A DNA stretch of 64,000 nt from JAICMB01 sp035295125. GTDB taxonomy: Bacteria; Acidobacteriota; Terriglobia; Bryobacterales; Bryobacteraceae. The notes beneath the pieces are model-generated. The model did not search any database. It was not told where the DNA came from and saw only the letters and a program-made list of their open reading frames with translations. Each line of letters starts with the position of its first letter. Position 1 is the first letter of the stretch. Below, in pieces: positions 24,680-33,727 of the stretch. Where the stretch lies: the NCBI GenBank assembly GCA_035295125.1, contig DATGJP010000075.1, positions 124,001 to 188,000 on the forward strand, written 5' to 3'. The position numbers and the translations under genes are program-made.

Positions 24680-25339
24680 GAGAACGCTTCTTCGTCGTCA
24701 GCGTGTCCGGATTAGCTTTCACTCACGTGCGCGTCCGTGGTCATTTCCAGCAGAGCTTTCACACGAAAGTGATCGGGCATTAACCGGCTGCGGGTGCTTC
24801 ATGATCTCGGCAGTCCTATTATTTGCTCGCCAACTGCTGACGAGTCTGCCCGGCCGGTCACGCGTTCGCCTTCCTCGGGATTGATGCATGTGGGGTTAAG
24901 ATCTGTCTGTCAACCAACTCGGGGGTTGAAACGCCGAGCAAACAGGCCTTCCCAGCCAGGAACAGTATGAGTCTCGTCAAGGACCTTACCACATTCTGAA
25001 CTACCGTCATATGGTGTTCGAGGAAGCAGGGAACGGATCGAGCGCTCATAAGCAGCACCGCGCAGCACGCGTGCGCGCGAGTTTGGCGACAACATACGGC
25101 CAAGAACAATTTCCACCCTCGATGTTTTTATCTGGGGCTGATTTGAGGCTCCGATTCGCTGTCTTGCCGTTTTTGCCGATTTCGTCGTATTGTAAAACCA
25201 ATAATTTATGCGTTTTCAACACGGCGGCCCAAAGCGACTCCTACTAGCTTCCGTAAAAACCGTCTGATTCTTTTCAATAACTTGCGAATTCAGCCTCCTT
25301 CAGCTGCGGCCATTTTGGGGCTCGGAACGACCAGCAACC
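24680..25339. other. Intergenic stretch with repeat copy 2
   Basis: About 660 bases without a recognised gene. The 240-bp repeat copy 2 occupies its centre; TTTTGGGGCTCGG near 25313 echoes the TTTGGGGCTCCG core of the repeat. Confidence 0.45.
25016..25253 (+). repeat. 240-bp island repeat, copy 2
   Basis: Most diverged of the three copies; TCTGGGGCTGATTTGAGGC and TTGCCGTTTTTGCCGA are kept. It ends about 80 bases before the open frame of the following pseudogene. Confidence 0.75.
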
Positions 25340-27540
25340 TACTGTAATTCAAATTGTTATCTGTGGATTAGCAGTACAAACTGCGCGCTCAACCTCGCTT
25401 TATCGTCAATCACTGCAAACGGGGCCCCCACAGGCTCCGCGGGTGGTGTGGACGTTACGGTTTCGGTGACTTATTTCTCGAACGGTACTGCGCAGATTTC
25501 CGCTTCGGGCGAGAGTGCATCGGGTTTGGTCACGCCCATGTTCACTGACCCCGACACGCCCAGCCAGGCGTGCGGTTATGCGCTCGTCGAGTGAAGTGCG
25601 CCCGTTTTGTACGGCGCGGGCTACACGCAGCTGTCTGGACAAGTGCAGTTCACGATGGACCATAGCGATATTGGGGGGTATCTTCTCACGGCAAGCAACG
25701 GAAGCGTGGCCGTGAACGGGACGACGGTGGCGAGCAATTCGGGCTCAACTACAGTGGAGGGCGATTTCACGCCGCAGGCCATTTTGAATATTCCGCAGTC
25801 GGGAACATTTTCGAACCAGTTCGGCGCGGCGACATATACAGCTACTGGGACAGTTAGCGTTGAAAATGATTCGTGTATTCTTTCTGAGTGGCCCTACGAT
25901 AACCCCATAGGGGTACGCAGTCCAGACGGACACACGTTGACGTGGACAGGGCTGTCGCAATCGACTCCGATTCTCGACCCTAATCCTCCTCAGATCATAA
26001 CGTTCAAATGTTGTCACCGCTCTATCCGGGCGGGCAGGCGGTCGCTGCCATATATGGTCTCCACTTTGGCACGAGCGCTGGCACGGTGAACGCTTGTTTC
26101 CCCGGCGCTTCGCCATGCAGCAACACAAGTTCGCCCGTGCAGGTTTCGCAGATACTGTATTGGGGTTGTCCCGCGACCAATTATTGCCAGATCAATGCCC
26201 TTCTTGTCGCGCAGTCTAACGCTCCTGTGGGCAAGTACGACTTACAGGTTGTGCTCTCAGGAGTGAACGGTTCGGGATTCGCGCCCGGGCCGGGCGGGGG
26301 ACAGGTGAGCGGTCAGAGCAATCGCGGCCAAGCTCCGATGTCGCCTTTCCCGACCATCACATTAAGTCAATTCGGCTGGCAGAATAATCAGGACTTGTGG
26401 AATGCGAGTACGTTCACATCAAATGGCGACACCGACCTCGGCGTTGGAACAACAGTGTACAGTAGCGGCGGCGTTAATAATCCCGTCGCTCTCCTAGCCG
26501 GCGATCAGTCACCCGCACCACCTTACCTAAATAACATTGTCCTCACCACATCACCGCCAATTACGATAAATGGTACCCTAACTGTGACGGTTAATCCAGG
26601 AGACTTGGTCTTCGTGTCGACGCCCATCTCCTTCGTGAACGGCACAGCAAACATCCCCAACGTCAACTTATCGCCAGTAGCCAGCTACTTCACACCTAGC
26701 GTAATCAAGAATCCACAATACCAATTTCAATGGACATTTCAACCTTCGGGTTTCGTGGGACCCTTGCAGCCATTCGCAACGACGACTCATCAGATCTACT
26801 TCATGCATTCATACATCACAAATCCGACGAGCCCTAACTGTACGCCAGGTGGTTGCCTTTACAGAGTGACGAGCTTTCGCCTTAACTTTGTCACAAATAT
26901 AACCAAGAACATCCAGGCCGATGACCTTTATTCGCTGGCCGACGCGCTTCGGGGGAACCTCGTTAACGTCTATCCGAAGGAAGGGGACGCTTTTCATTTA
27001 TCACCCGCACAGGAGACTAACGTCTGGTCAGTTATGGATGGGGGAATCGAAACGGGCTTGGATTGTTCTTCACTCTCTTCGATCGAAGCTGCCGAGTTGC
27101 AGCAACTAGGGTATGGCACTCCTACCGTGCGTGAGGCGTTCCCAACAGGAGCGAATGGATTCGATGACACAGACGCAACAAAACAAGAATCGAAGACGGT
27201 TGGCAACACCACGTATTTGCTAAGTTTCTTCAATGGAAACTACTTTGAAGGATACATTTACTTCACTCCGCCTGACACGCCGACCCCGGCCGCGTTTACA
27301 GTAATTCCAGGATCGACGTCTGTGCTTGGGCCGACCGGTTGTACAGTTGTTCCAAGCTCCGTCTCGGGGAGCCTCACAGACAATCAGGTTTCATTCCGAG
27401 TTCTTACGAGCACGTACCGTCTGCTGGGGGTGACCAATCAAGAGTGGTATTGGGACAAGGTATCTCAGCTACCATCACCGTTGCAGCTGCCGGATGAGAT
27501 TCCGTTGCCCAGAAATAGTTGTCCTCCGTCGGAGAATTAA
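25340..27540 (+). pseudogene. Decayed gene of a secreted IPT/TIG-like protein (Solibacter type)
   Basis: Three pieces of one protein are readable. From about 25340 a frame gives WISSTNCALNLALSSITANG and DVTVSVTYFSNGTAQISASG but hits TGA at 25592-25594. The same frame continues with VLYGAGYTQLSGQVQF to about 26010. Then the frame shifts by one and continues as LSPLYPGGQAVAAIYGLHFG ... to the stop at 27540. The N-terminus and any signal peptide are missing. The sequence after the frameshift resembles the IPT/TIG-like repeats of acidobacterial secreted proteins. The downstream 510-residue frame (from ATG 26008) is still open and could be translated, but without a secretion signal. Sequencing error at either lesion cannot be excluded. 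Confidence 0.7.
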
Positions 27541-27544
27541 AACA

Positions 27545-28822
27545 ATGCAGAAGAAGCTATTCCGATATCTACTCGGCGCGCTCGCAATCGTTAGTGGGAC
27601 CTTCGCTCAGATCCCGAGCACCACGCACGTGTCTTACTCCTCCGCGCTTCCAATTAGTCCATTTGGAGAAGGGCAGGTTCCGGAGATGCAGAGGATTCTT
27701 AATGATCTCGACGTTACTCGGCTCCAGCCCGTGGTGGCGAAGAGTTGGGAGGCTCAGATCCTTGAAGCAGGAACGCAGGCCGCAGGCGTGGTACTGGACG
27801 TGTACCTTGACCCGTTGAAGGCTGACGGCCTGTATACGCTTGATGACGAGCGCGGTGACACATTGGTCGCTCACTGGAATGGCGGCCGAGTAGGCCGGCC
27901 CGAGAAGGCAATTTGGCTTTGGGATACGCCCTTTTACACAACCATCATTTTAGAGCTTGACCCACACACAATCGATGGCGACTCTATTTTGCAGTATTGT
28001 GAGCACCTCTTCGCGTGGGATAAGTTTCAGGTTTTTTCGCCCGTCAAGTCGGTCAAGCTTCAGAGAGTCAGATCTGGCGGGAATCGCTCGGTGACCAGCA
28101 TCATTGAACATCGGAATACAGCGACAGGAAGCTATGATGTTTGGCTCGCCGCACTCACGGATTCTATAGCGTCGCATCTGGCGGTAGCGATTTCGAAGGC
28201 TATAGTTTATGACAAATATCCACCAGACGCCGATAGGGTGCCAGAACGGTTTCCGCCTCTTAGGTCACGTCTGAAGAACTTCTCAAGAGCGGCGCTTTTC
28301 ACTGAGCTTGGGAAGGGATACGACGGATCCATCGCGAGCTATCCCGCGCGTCGTGATGCGATACTCCTGGACGAGCTGGCTGCAAGAGGGCCGATAGCCG
28401 ACGATGAAGTGAAGCGAATTGTCTTCCTGAATCCGGAAAAAAACGATTATGGGAACGCGCAGGTTGTAAATGAACGGATGAACAATCTCGTGCAGGCCTT
28501 GACGAAGAGCGGCCAATTCGCCCGCTACGCCCCGACATTGACCCGCATTCTTTTTCAGGCACCCCAGCAGAGCTTAATACTCGCCGAACATCACGTGGTC
28601 GGCGCGATGCACTCGGAACATATAGATTTCTCCAGCGATGCGATCAACTTACTCGAGCAAGGTCGATTCGTCGCCGACGCCCTCTGGTATTTGCGATCCG
28701 ACGCCAGCGATGCGCGAGTTCTACGGAGGCTTGAGCAGATTGCCGTCGAGCCACAGTTTCAGCAAGACAAGAGCAACGCGGTGTCGGCGATAAGGAGGAG
28801 GCTCCCTTCAGAACATTACTGA
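27545..28822 (+). CDS. Exported protein of unknown function
   Basis: 425 residues from ATG 27545, 2 bases after the stop of the upstream frame, where a clear signal peptide starts (MQKKLFRYLLGALAIVSGTF then AQ). I recognise no domain. The mature part is mixed alpha/beta, with AAGVVLDVYLDPLKAD, LTDSIASHLAVAISKAIVYD and a helical C-terminal half that looks like short helical repeats (LDELAARGPIADDEVKRIV, ALTKSGQFARYAPTLTRIL). It probably belonged to the same transcript as the broken gene in front. Confidence 0.6.
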   Translation: MQKKLFRYLLGALAIVSGTFAQIPSTTHVSYSSALPISPFGEGQVPEMQRILNDLDVTRLQPVVAKSWEAQILEAGTQAAGVVLDVYLDPLKADGLYTLDDERGDTLVAHWNGGRVGRPEKAIWLWDTPFYTTIILELDPHTIDGDSILQYCEHLFAWDKFQVFSPVKSVKLQRVRSGGNRSVTSIIEHRNTATGSYDVWLAALTDSIASHLAVAISKAIVYDKYPPDADRVPERFPPLRSRLKNFSRAALFTELGKGYDGSIASYPARRDAILLDELAARGPIADDEVKRIVFLNPEKNDYGNAQVVNERMNNLVQALTKSGQFARYAPTLTRILFQAPQQSLILAEHHVVGAMHSEHIDFSSDAINLLEQGRFVADALWYLRSDASDARVLRRLEQIAVEPQFQQDKSNAVSAIRRRLPSEHY

Positions 28823-29299
28823 GACCGTTGGCGCTCATCGGAACAGTTTTAGATGCTGCTGTCGCCATGGAGTGCTGTACTTTGGATCGTGGCTCGGCAG
28901 CTCCCGTGCCAAGATGTTAGCAGTCTCGCCCGTTTTTGGCGAGGACAACTCGGGCGTGCACTCCCGGCAAATAAGCTAGTCGAGTCTGGCGAACCGGCTA
29001 CACGTCGTAACTGATCGACGGCTCGTATACGGCACCGCGTAGCACGCGTGCTCGCGCAGTCTTCGGCAACTACAGCCAAGAACAATTTCAACGTTCGATG
29101 TTTGTATCTGGGGCTGATTTGGGGCTCCGATTCGCCGACTTGCCGTTTTTGCCGACCTCGTCGTATTGTAAAACCAATAACTTATGCGTTTTCAATGCGG
29201 CGGCCCAAAGCGACTCCCACTAGCTTCCGCCAGACCCAATAGCCTCTAACGAACCTAAAGACGTAAGCCTCGCCTGCACAACCGGAACATCGGAGCAAT
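28823..29299. other. Intergenic stretch with repeat copy 3
   Basis: About 480 bases. Copy 3 of the 240-bp repeat fills the right half; the rest shows nothing recognisable. Confidence 0.45.
29007..29238 (+). repeat. 240-bp island repeat, copy 3
   Basis: Closest to copy 1 in its right half (GGGGCTGATTTGGGGCTCCG, GCGGCGGCCCAAAGCGACTC, AGCTTCCGCCAGA). It marks the right edge of the second exported-protein module, 62 bases before the end of the kinase gene. Confidence 0.8.
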
Positions 29300-31105
29300 T
29301 TACTGCTTCGGAGAGTCAACTCTCTTGGCCGTGAAGGTGTCGGGAGGCTTGGAGTCCCACTCCGTCTCATGTTGGAGAATGAACTCGATGCTATCGCCCG
29401 CAAGGCGACCTTTATAGTGATGTATATCCTGGTAAGTCTTATCGCCCAGCATCGTGTTGGTTTTGGTCGTGAAGGTAATCTTGTTCCCTTCGATCTTCCC
29501 GTCGACGATTCCGCGGGGCGTTCTCCCGTAGGAAGCAGTTCCGTCGACCTCATTTCCGTCCACCTTAAAGTCGAATGTCTCCGTCAGGTCGAGGCCCCAA
29601 CTGTACTTCACGTCCGCCTGCCAGCGTCCGCCGAAGCCGGGCTGACTGGCTGGCGGCACTAGCGCAGGTTCGGTCTTTGGCGGCGGTGCCGGCGCTTGTG
29701 GTGTCGGCGACGCACCTCCTCCCCTCTTTGGTGGATCTACCTCAGCCGCATTCTGCCCGGGAGCAGGCGCGACCGGAACTGGCGCGGCGGCCGGCACGCT
29801 TGTTTTAGGGGTTGTTGCAGGAGTGTCCGCACCAGCCCCTTTGCCGGACTCAGTCGCAGTAACCTTGGGAGAACCGGATGGGGACGGCGGCTGTCCATAT
29901 CCCGCAGGCCTCAAAAGGAAGTAAGCGCCGACCAACAGCAGACCGGCGATGGCCACGACCACTGGGACCCGCATTTTCGATCTGGATCCTGTGGTAGGCG
30001 GTGGAGTGGAAGCTGCCGGCGCCATCTGCGGTGATGTCGGCGCCAAGGCGGGAGCCCGCGCGGGCGCCTGCGGAACAAAAGTTGTTTGATCGCTGAGCGG
30101 CGCCGCGAATGAAATGCCGCGCTGCACGATGCCCCCACAGAGAGTGCAAAGCGTTCTCTCGGCTCGCTCGGCTCCGCACAAGGGACATGCGCTGACGGCT
30201 ACCGCGGACGTAAGTGGCGACGGAAATGCGATTACCGGCACCGAGCTACGCCACTCAGAAGATGCGTCCAGCGCGGCGATCAACTCATCGGCAAACTCCG
30301 CGCACGTGGGGTAACGTCCAGCCGCGTCTTTGGAGAGCGCCTTTTCCATGACCGCCGTGACGGCGGGAGAGAGGGTGCTGTCGAAGTCGCGTGGCGGCGA
30401 GACGGGCCCCATCAGGATCTTGCTCGCCAGTCCATGCAGGTCGTCACCCTGAAACGGCAATTGGCCAGTGACCATACGATAGGCGACAACCGCGAGCGCC
30501 CACTGGTCGGAGCGTCCATCGACCGTCTGATACTTCAACTGCTCCGGCGACATGTAGTAGGGCGTTCCGAGCAACAGGCTCGATTGCGTGCGGGAAGCAG
30601 TGGCCGATTTCGCGATTCCGAAGTCGCAAACCTTCGCCGCCCGGTTTCGGGCCACCATGATATTCGAAGGCTTAATATCGCGGTGCGTGACGCCCCGTTC
30701 ATGGGCATGATCGAGCGCCGCCGCGACCTCGCGGAGAATTCGCTTGGTCTCGCCTGCATCGAGAGGGACGTTGAGCCCGAGCAATGCTTCGAGAGTCGGT
30801 CCGTCGATGAACTGCATCGCGATGTAAGGTACTTGGTCGCCCGCGACCTCGCTGATCCCGACCTGGTAAATGGTGACGATGCCAGGGTGATCAAGCGTAG
30901 CGGCAATACGGGCTTCGCGCAGCAGGCGTTCGGTGACTGCCGCGCGCTCCTTACGCTCCGTCTCGGTCTCCGCGGGTTCCAGATTGACCACCTTGATGGC
31001 GACCTGACGCTCCAGTCGTGTGTCGCGCGCAAGGTAGACGCGGCCCATGCCCCCTCGTCCCAACTCGCGCACGATCTCAAAATGATCGATAGTGCTGAGT
31101 GCCAT
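29300..31105 (-). CDS. Membrane Ser/Thr protein kinase with zinc ribbon
   Basis: 601 residues. A Hanks-type kinase fills residues 8 to about 275: GRGGMG loop, VAIKVV, THRDIKPSN catalytic loop, CDFGIAKS and GTPYYMSPEQL. Then comes a zinc ribbon (CPLCGAERAERTLCTLCGG, about 312-330), a proline-rich stretch, one membrane helix (near residue 385-400) and an extracytoplasmic Pro/Ala-rich linker ending in a beta-rich domain (GFGGRWQADVKY, GNKITFTTKTN, LAGDSIEFILQ) that is common behind acidobacterial kinases. It likely senses an envelope signal; there is no cognate phosphatase nearby. Confidence 0.9.
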   Translation of the reverse strand: MALSTIDHFEIVRELGRGGMGRVYLARDTRLERQVAIKVVNLEPAETETERKERAAVTERLLREARIAATLDHPGIVTIYQVGISEVAGDQVPYIAMQFIDGPTLEALLGLNVPLDAGETKRILREVAAALDHAHERGVTHRDIKPSNIMVARNRAAKVCDFGIAKSATASRTQSSLLLGTPYYMSPEQLKYQTVDGRSDQWALAVVAYRMVTGQLPFQGDDLHGLASKILMGPVSPPRDFDSTLSPAVTAVMEKALSKDAAGRYPTCAEFADELIAALDASSEWRSSVPVIAFPSPLTSAVAVSACPLCGAERAERTLCTLCGGIVQRGISFAAPLSDQTTFVPQAPARAPALAPTSPQMAPAASTPPPTTGSRSKMRVPVVVAIAGLLLVGAYFLLRPAGYGQPPSPSGSPKVTATESGKGAGADTPATTPKTSVPAAAPVPVAPAPGQNAAEVDPPKRGGGASPTPQAPAPPPKTEPALVPPASQPGFGGRWQADVKYSWGLDLTETFDFKVDGNEVDGTASYGRTPRGIVDGKIEGNKITFTTKTNTMLGDKTYQDIHHYKGRLAGDSIEFILQHETEWDSKPPDTFTAKRVDSPKQ

Positions 31106-31286
31106 TCTGCGGCCCCCCTACAGAATCAAGGATATGGTATTTCGAACCTCGTCTGAGGGAGCGTCAATAGCTGGTGCGGCGAACCAAGGATGCTGCTTCA
31201 GGTTCGAGGCGATTGCAACCGCTGCGCGGCTGACGGAGATTTGGGCTGAGGCTGCCGGGCCTGGCCTGTGTCGTGTTGCAACCACC

Positions 31287-32387
31287 TTACTTGCAGTCAT
31301 GGCCGCAGTAGGACGCAAAGATCATCTGGAGCATCGTGAAATACTCCTGATTCGTAACGGTTCCGTTGGCTGCCTTGTGAACCACTACCATGTCCCAGAC
31401 CGGAATCACAGTGATGTATTGCCCTCCCGCGCCCATCGCGGAATAGGCGCCGTAGAGATCGCCACGAGTCATGTCTCGCGGAAGCTGAGGAGTGTCCCAG
31501 ACCCACCACATCAATCCGTATCCCCATCGCCAGCTCCCGCCGTAGGCTTCGTCGCGCAAATACCGCGGATACAGTTCATCGATAGGTGTGACCAAGGTGG
31601 TCATGTACTTTACCCAATTGGGATTGATGATCTCCTTTCCATTCCAGCTCCCTTGTCGAAGCATCAAGAGACCTAGCCGCCCCATATCGCGAGTGGAAAG
31701 ATACATGTGATAGATCGGATGCACCGAATAGGGCGTCATCGGGTCTTTCTTCTGGGCCCCGCGATCGAAGTCCTGCATGCCGAGCGGACGCGCCAGATCG
31801 GTCTCTAAGGCGTCGTATATGTTTTTCCCCGTGAGTTTTTCGAATGCGGTGCCGGCCGCGTTAAAGTCCCAATTGTTGTAGCAATAGAACGACCCCGGAA
31901 CCTGCGAACCGCGAACGGGACACATACCGGTCGGATCCGTGTCGCCGCTGTCCGGATGATAAATGCCGGAACGCGACATCAACAGCCATTCGAGCCTGGC
32001 CTTTTCCTCGATCGGAAGGAACTTCTGCACGTCGTCAAGGCCGAGTTCCTTGACGGTCTTTTCCAGCTTGATGGTGCCGTCGAAGATGTACTTACCATAG
32101 AGCATTCCTAGAACACTCTTGCGTGCGGATGCCAGAATGCTAACGAGTTTCACATCGCCGTATTGAAATAGGACACGGCCCCCAACGATGACCATCATGG
32201 CCGTAGTCCGCTGTGTTTTTAGCCAGGATTGGAGGACGCTGAGCCTCGCGGAGGAAAATTCGGCGGTTTCGGGTTTCGTTATGCGTTCCCAGTCTTGTCC
32301 CGGATAAACAGGTTTGTCATCGTCCGCGGAGGCAGTGCGAAGCAAACAACAGACAAGCACCAATAAAACAGCCGTTGCCCGGAGCAT
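31287..32387 (-). CDS. Exported serine hydrolase, beta-lactamase/class C family
   Basis: 366 residues from ATG 32387, where a signal peptide starts (LRATAVLLVLVCCLLRTASA). The catalytic Ser-X-X-Lys is in SILASARKS (S87, K90), and YNNWDF supplies the Y-X-N motif. WLLMSRSGIYHP and RPLGMQDF are typical of the esterase/D-alanyl-D-alanine-peptidase-like branch rather than of true beta-lactamases. It acts outside the cytoplasm; the substrate is unknown. The gene stands alone, with the kinase downstream in the same direction but 180 bases away. Confidence 0.85.
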   Translation of the reverse strand: MLRATAVLLVLVCCLLRTASADDDKPVYPGQDWERITKPETAEFSSARLSVLQSWLKTQRTTAMMVIVGGRVLFQYGDVKLVSILASARKSVLGMLYGKYIFDGTIKLEKTVKELGLDDVQKFLPIEEKARLEWLLMSRSGIYHPDSGDTDPTGMCPVRGSQVPGSFYCYNNWDFNAAGTAFEKLTGKNIYDALETDLARPLGMQDFDRGAQKKDPMTPYSVHPIYHMYLSTRDMGRLGLLMLRQGSWNGKEIINPNWVKYMTTLVTPIDELYPRYLRDEAYGGSWRWGYGLMWWVWDTPQLPRDMTRGDLYGAYSAMGAGGQYITVIPVWDMVVVHKAANGTVTNQEYFTMLQMIFASYCGHDCK

Positions 32388-32572
32388 TACACAAGGATAG
32401 CCGAGCACGCTTCGGGGCCCGTTCACTCAATCCTGTAATAACCAGCTGATTAAGACCCGTACCGCAAGGATTGATCATCGGTGTCCAGATTTACCGTGTG
32501 TTGGGAGTTATCTTTCCGGTCCTGTTGGCTAGCGGAGTCGTCGCACGACCTGGGCCGGTTCTCCCGGCTACC

Positions 32573-33442
32573 TTAGGCGAGCTGTGTGATTCGACCCTCT
32601 TCCACTTTCCATTTCCCTATCAGGGGCGGGCCGAGAACATCCATCCCATGGTCGTGGAACAAACGGCGAAACTCGTCGAACGATAGAGCCTCGTGGACGT
32701 AGGGTCCCTTGTACTTACCTAACTCGCGGAAAAAGTCTTCCATCTTGCCCGCGGGTTGGTAGACATTAATGATCTTGCCAGGCGTCGCGCTCACACAAGC
32801 CCACACGTGAGAGACCTTGCGCGGTATGAAAACCGACTCACCGGCGCCCGCGCGAAATTGCTTATCACCAATGTCGAATTGATACTCGCCCTCAATAATG
32901 TAAATCCACTCATCCTGGTCGAAGTGCAGGTGGCGCGGGCCGCAGCTTGCGTTGCCGATGACCTCGAAGACACACATGGAGCCTTCTGTGTCCCGTGCCG
33001 AGACTTTACAATCATTCGATTCGCCCGCGAGTGTGATCTGCTCACCGAAACGGTCTTTGCCCGCGGCAATATTAAAGCCCAGAAACATCTCCTCACTATT
33101 CATTTTCTTTGTTCCTTTCAGGTGCTGTATGGTTTTGTCGATGGTTTCAATCAACGTTCGCGTCCGGGCCAGGTTCTTTTCGAGAACCACCCGGTGCGAT
33201 TCCAGGGCGGCGACTCTTTCGAAATCGCCCCGGCACAGGATTCCTTCGATTTGCTTCAGCTCCAATCCCAACTCCCGGTAAAACAGAATCTGCTGGAGAG
33301 TCAGGAGCTGTGCCTCCTCGTAGTACCTGTAGCCATTCGCCCCGTAACGGGCGGGCTTCAGCAGGCCCGTTTCATCGTAGAAATGAAGCGTGCGCACGCT
33401 GACGCCAGACATCGCGGCAACTTGTTTGACTGTGTATGCCAT
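32573..33442 (-). CDS. MerR-family regulator fused to a cupin domain
   Basis: 289 residues from ATG 33442 (MAYTVKQVAAMSGVSVRTLH). Residues 1-75 are a MerR winged helix with YDETGLLKP and GYRYYEEAQLLTLQQILFYR, followed by a dimerisation helix (VVLEKNLARTRTLIETIDKT). From about 120 there is a cupin_2 barrel: GPRHLHFDQDEWIYIIEGEYQ holds the metal ligands, and AGAGESVFIPRKVSHVWAC the second cupin motif. So DNA binding and a small-molecule sensor sit in one chain; the ligand is unknown. A classic MerR promoter lies upstream at 33490-33520, so the gene is probably autoregulated. Confidence 0.85.
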   Translation of the reverse strand: MAYTVKQVAAMSGVSVRTLHFYDETGLLKPARYGANGYRYYEEAQLLTLQQILFYRELGLELKQIEGILCRGDFERVAALESHRVVLEKNLARTRTLIETIDKTIQHLKGTKKMNSEEMFLGFNIAAGKDRFGEQITLAGESNDCKVSARDTEGSMCVFEVIGNASCGPRHLHFDQDEWIYIIEGEYQFDIGDKQFRAGAGESVFIPRKVSHVWACVSATPGKIINVYQPAGKMEDFFRELGKYKGPYVHEALSFDEFRRLFHDHGMDVLGPPLIGKWKVEEGRITQLA

Positions 33443-33489
33443 CGCTTTTTTCCCGGCAGGGATCTGTATTATCCCTGCGACTGCACTCC

Positions 33490-33520
33490 ATTCTCGGGGA
33501 TCACGTAACGTGAAGGTCAA
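33490..33520 (-). promoter_or_regulatory. MerR-type promoter/operator
   Basis: On the minus strand: TTGACC (33520-33515), a 19-base spacer, and GAGAAT (33495-33490). The overlong 19-base spacer contains the perfect dyad TCACGT-A-ACGTGA (33501-33513). This is the standard geometry of MerR-controlled promoters, about 48 bases upstream of the regulator gene. Confidence 0.85.
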
Positions 33521-33727
33521 GAAGAAAACGAACATAACTTCATAGCATGGCGGGAGGTGCCGATACAACCAAACTGTTGTCGAACTCCGTGCGATGGGGT
33601 GGGATGGAAAGTGCTTTGCTGCTCGCCTGCGGAGAATTGTCCATCATCATTGCCGGCCTGGGAACCGGACCGTTCTTAACCTTCGCGGCAAAGTGAGGCG
33701 GCACGCACTCGCGGCCGCCTCCCATGA

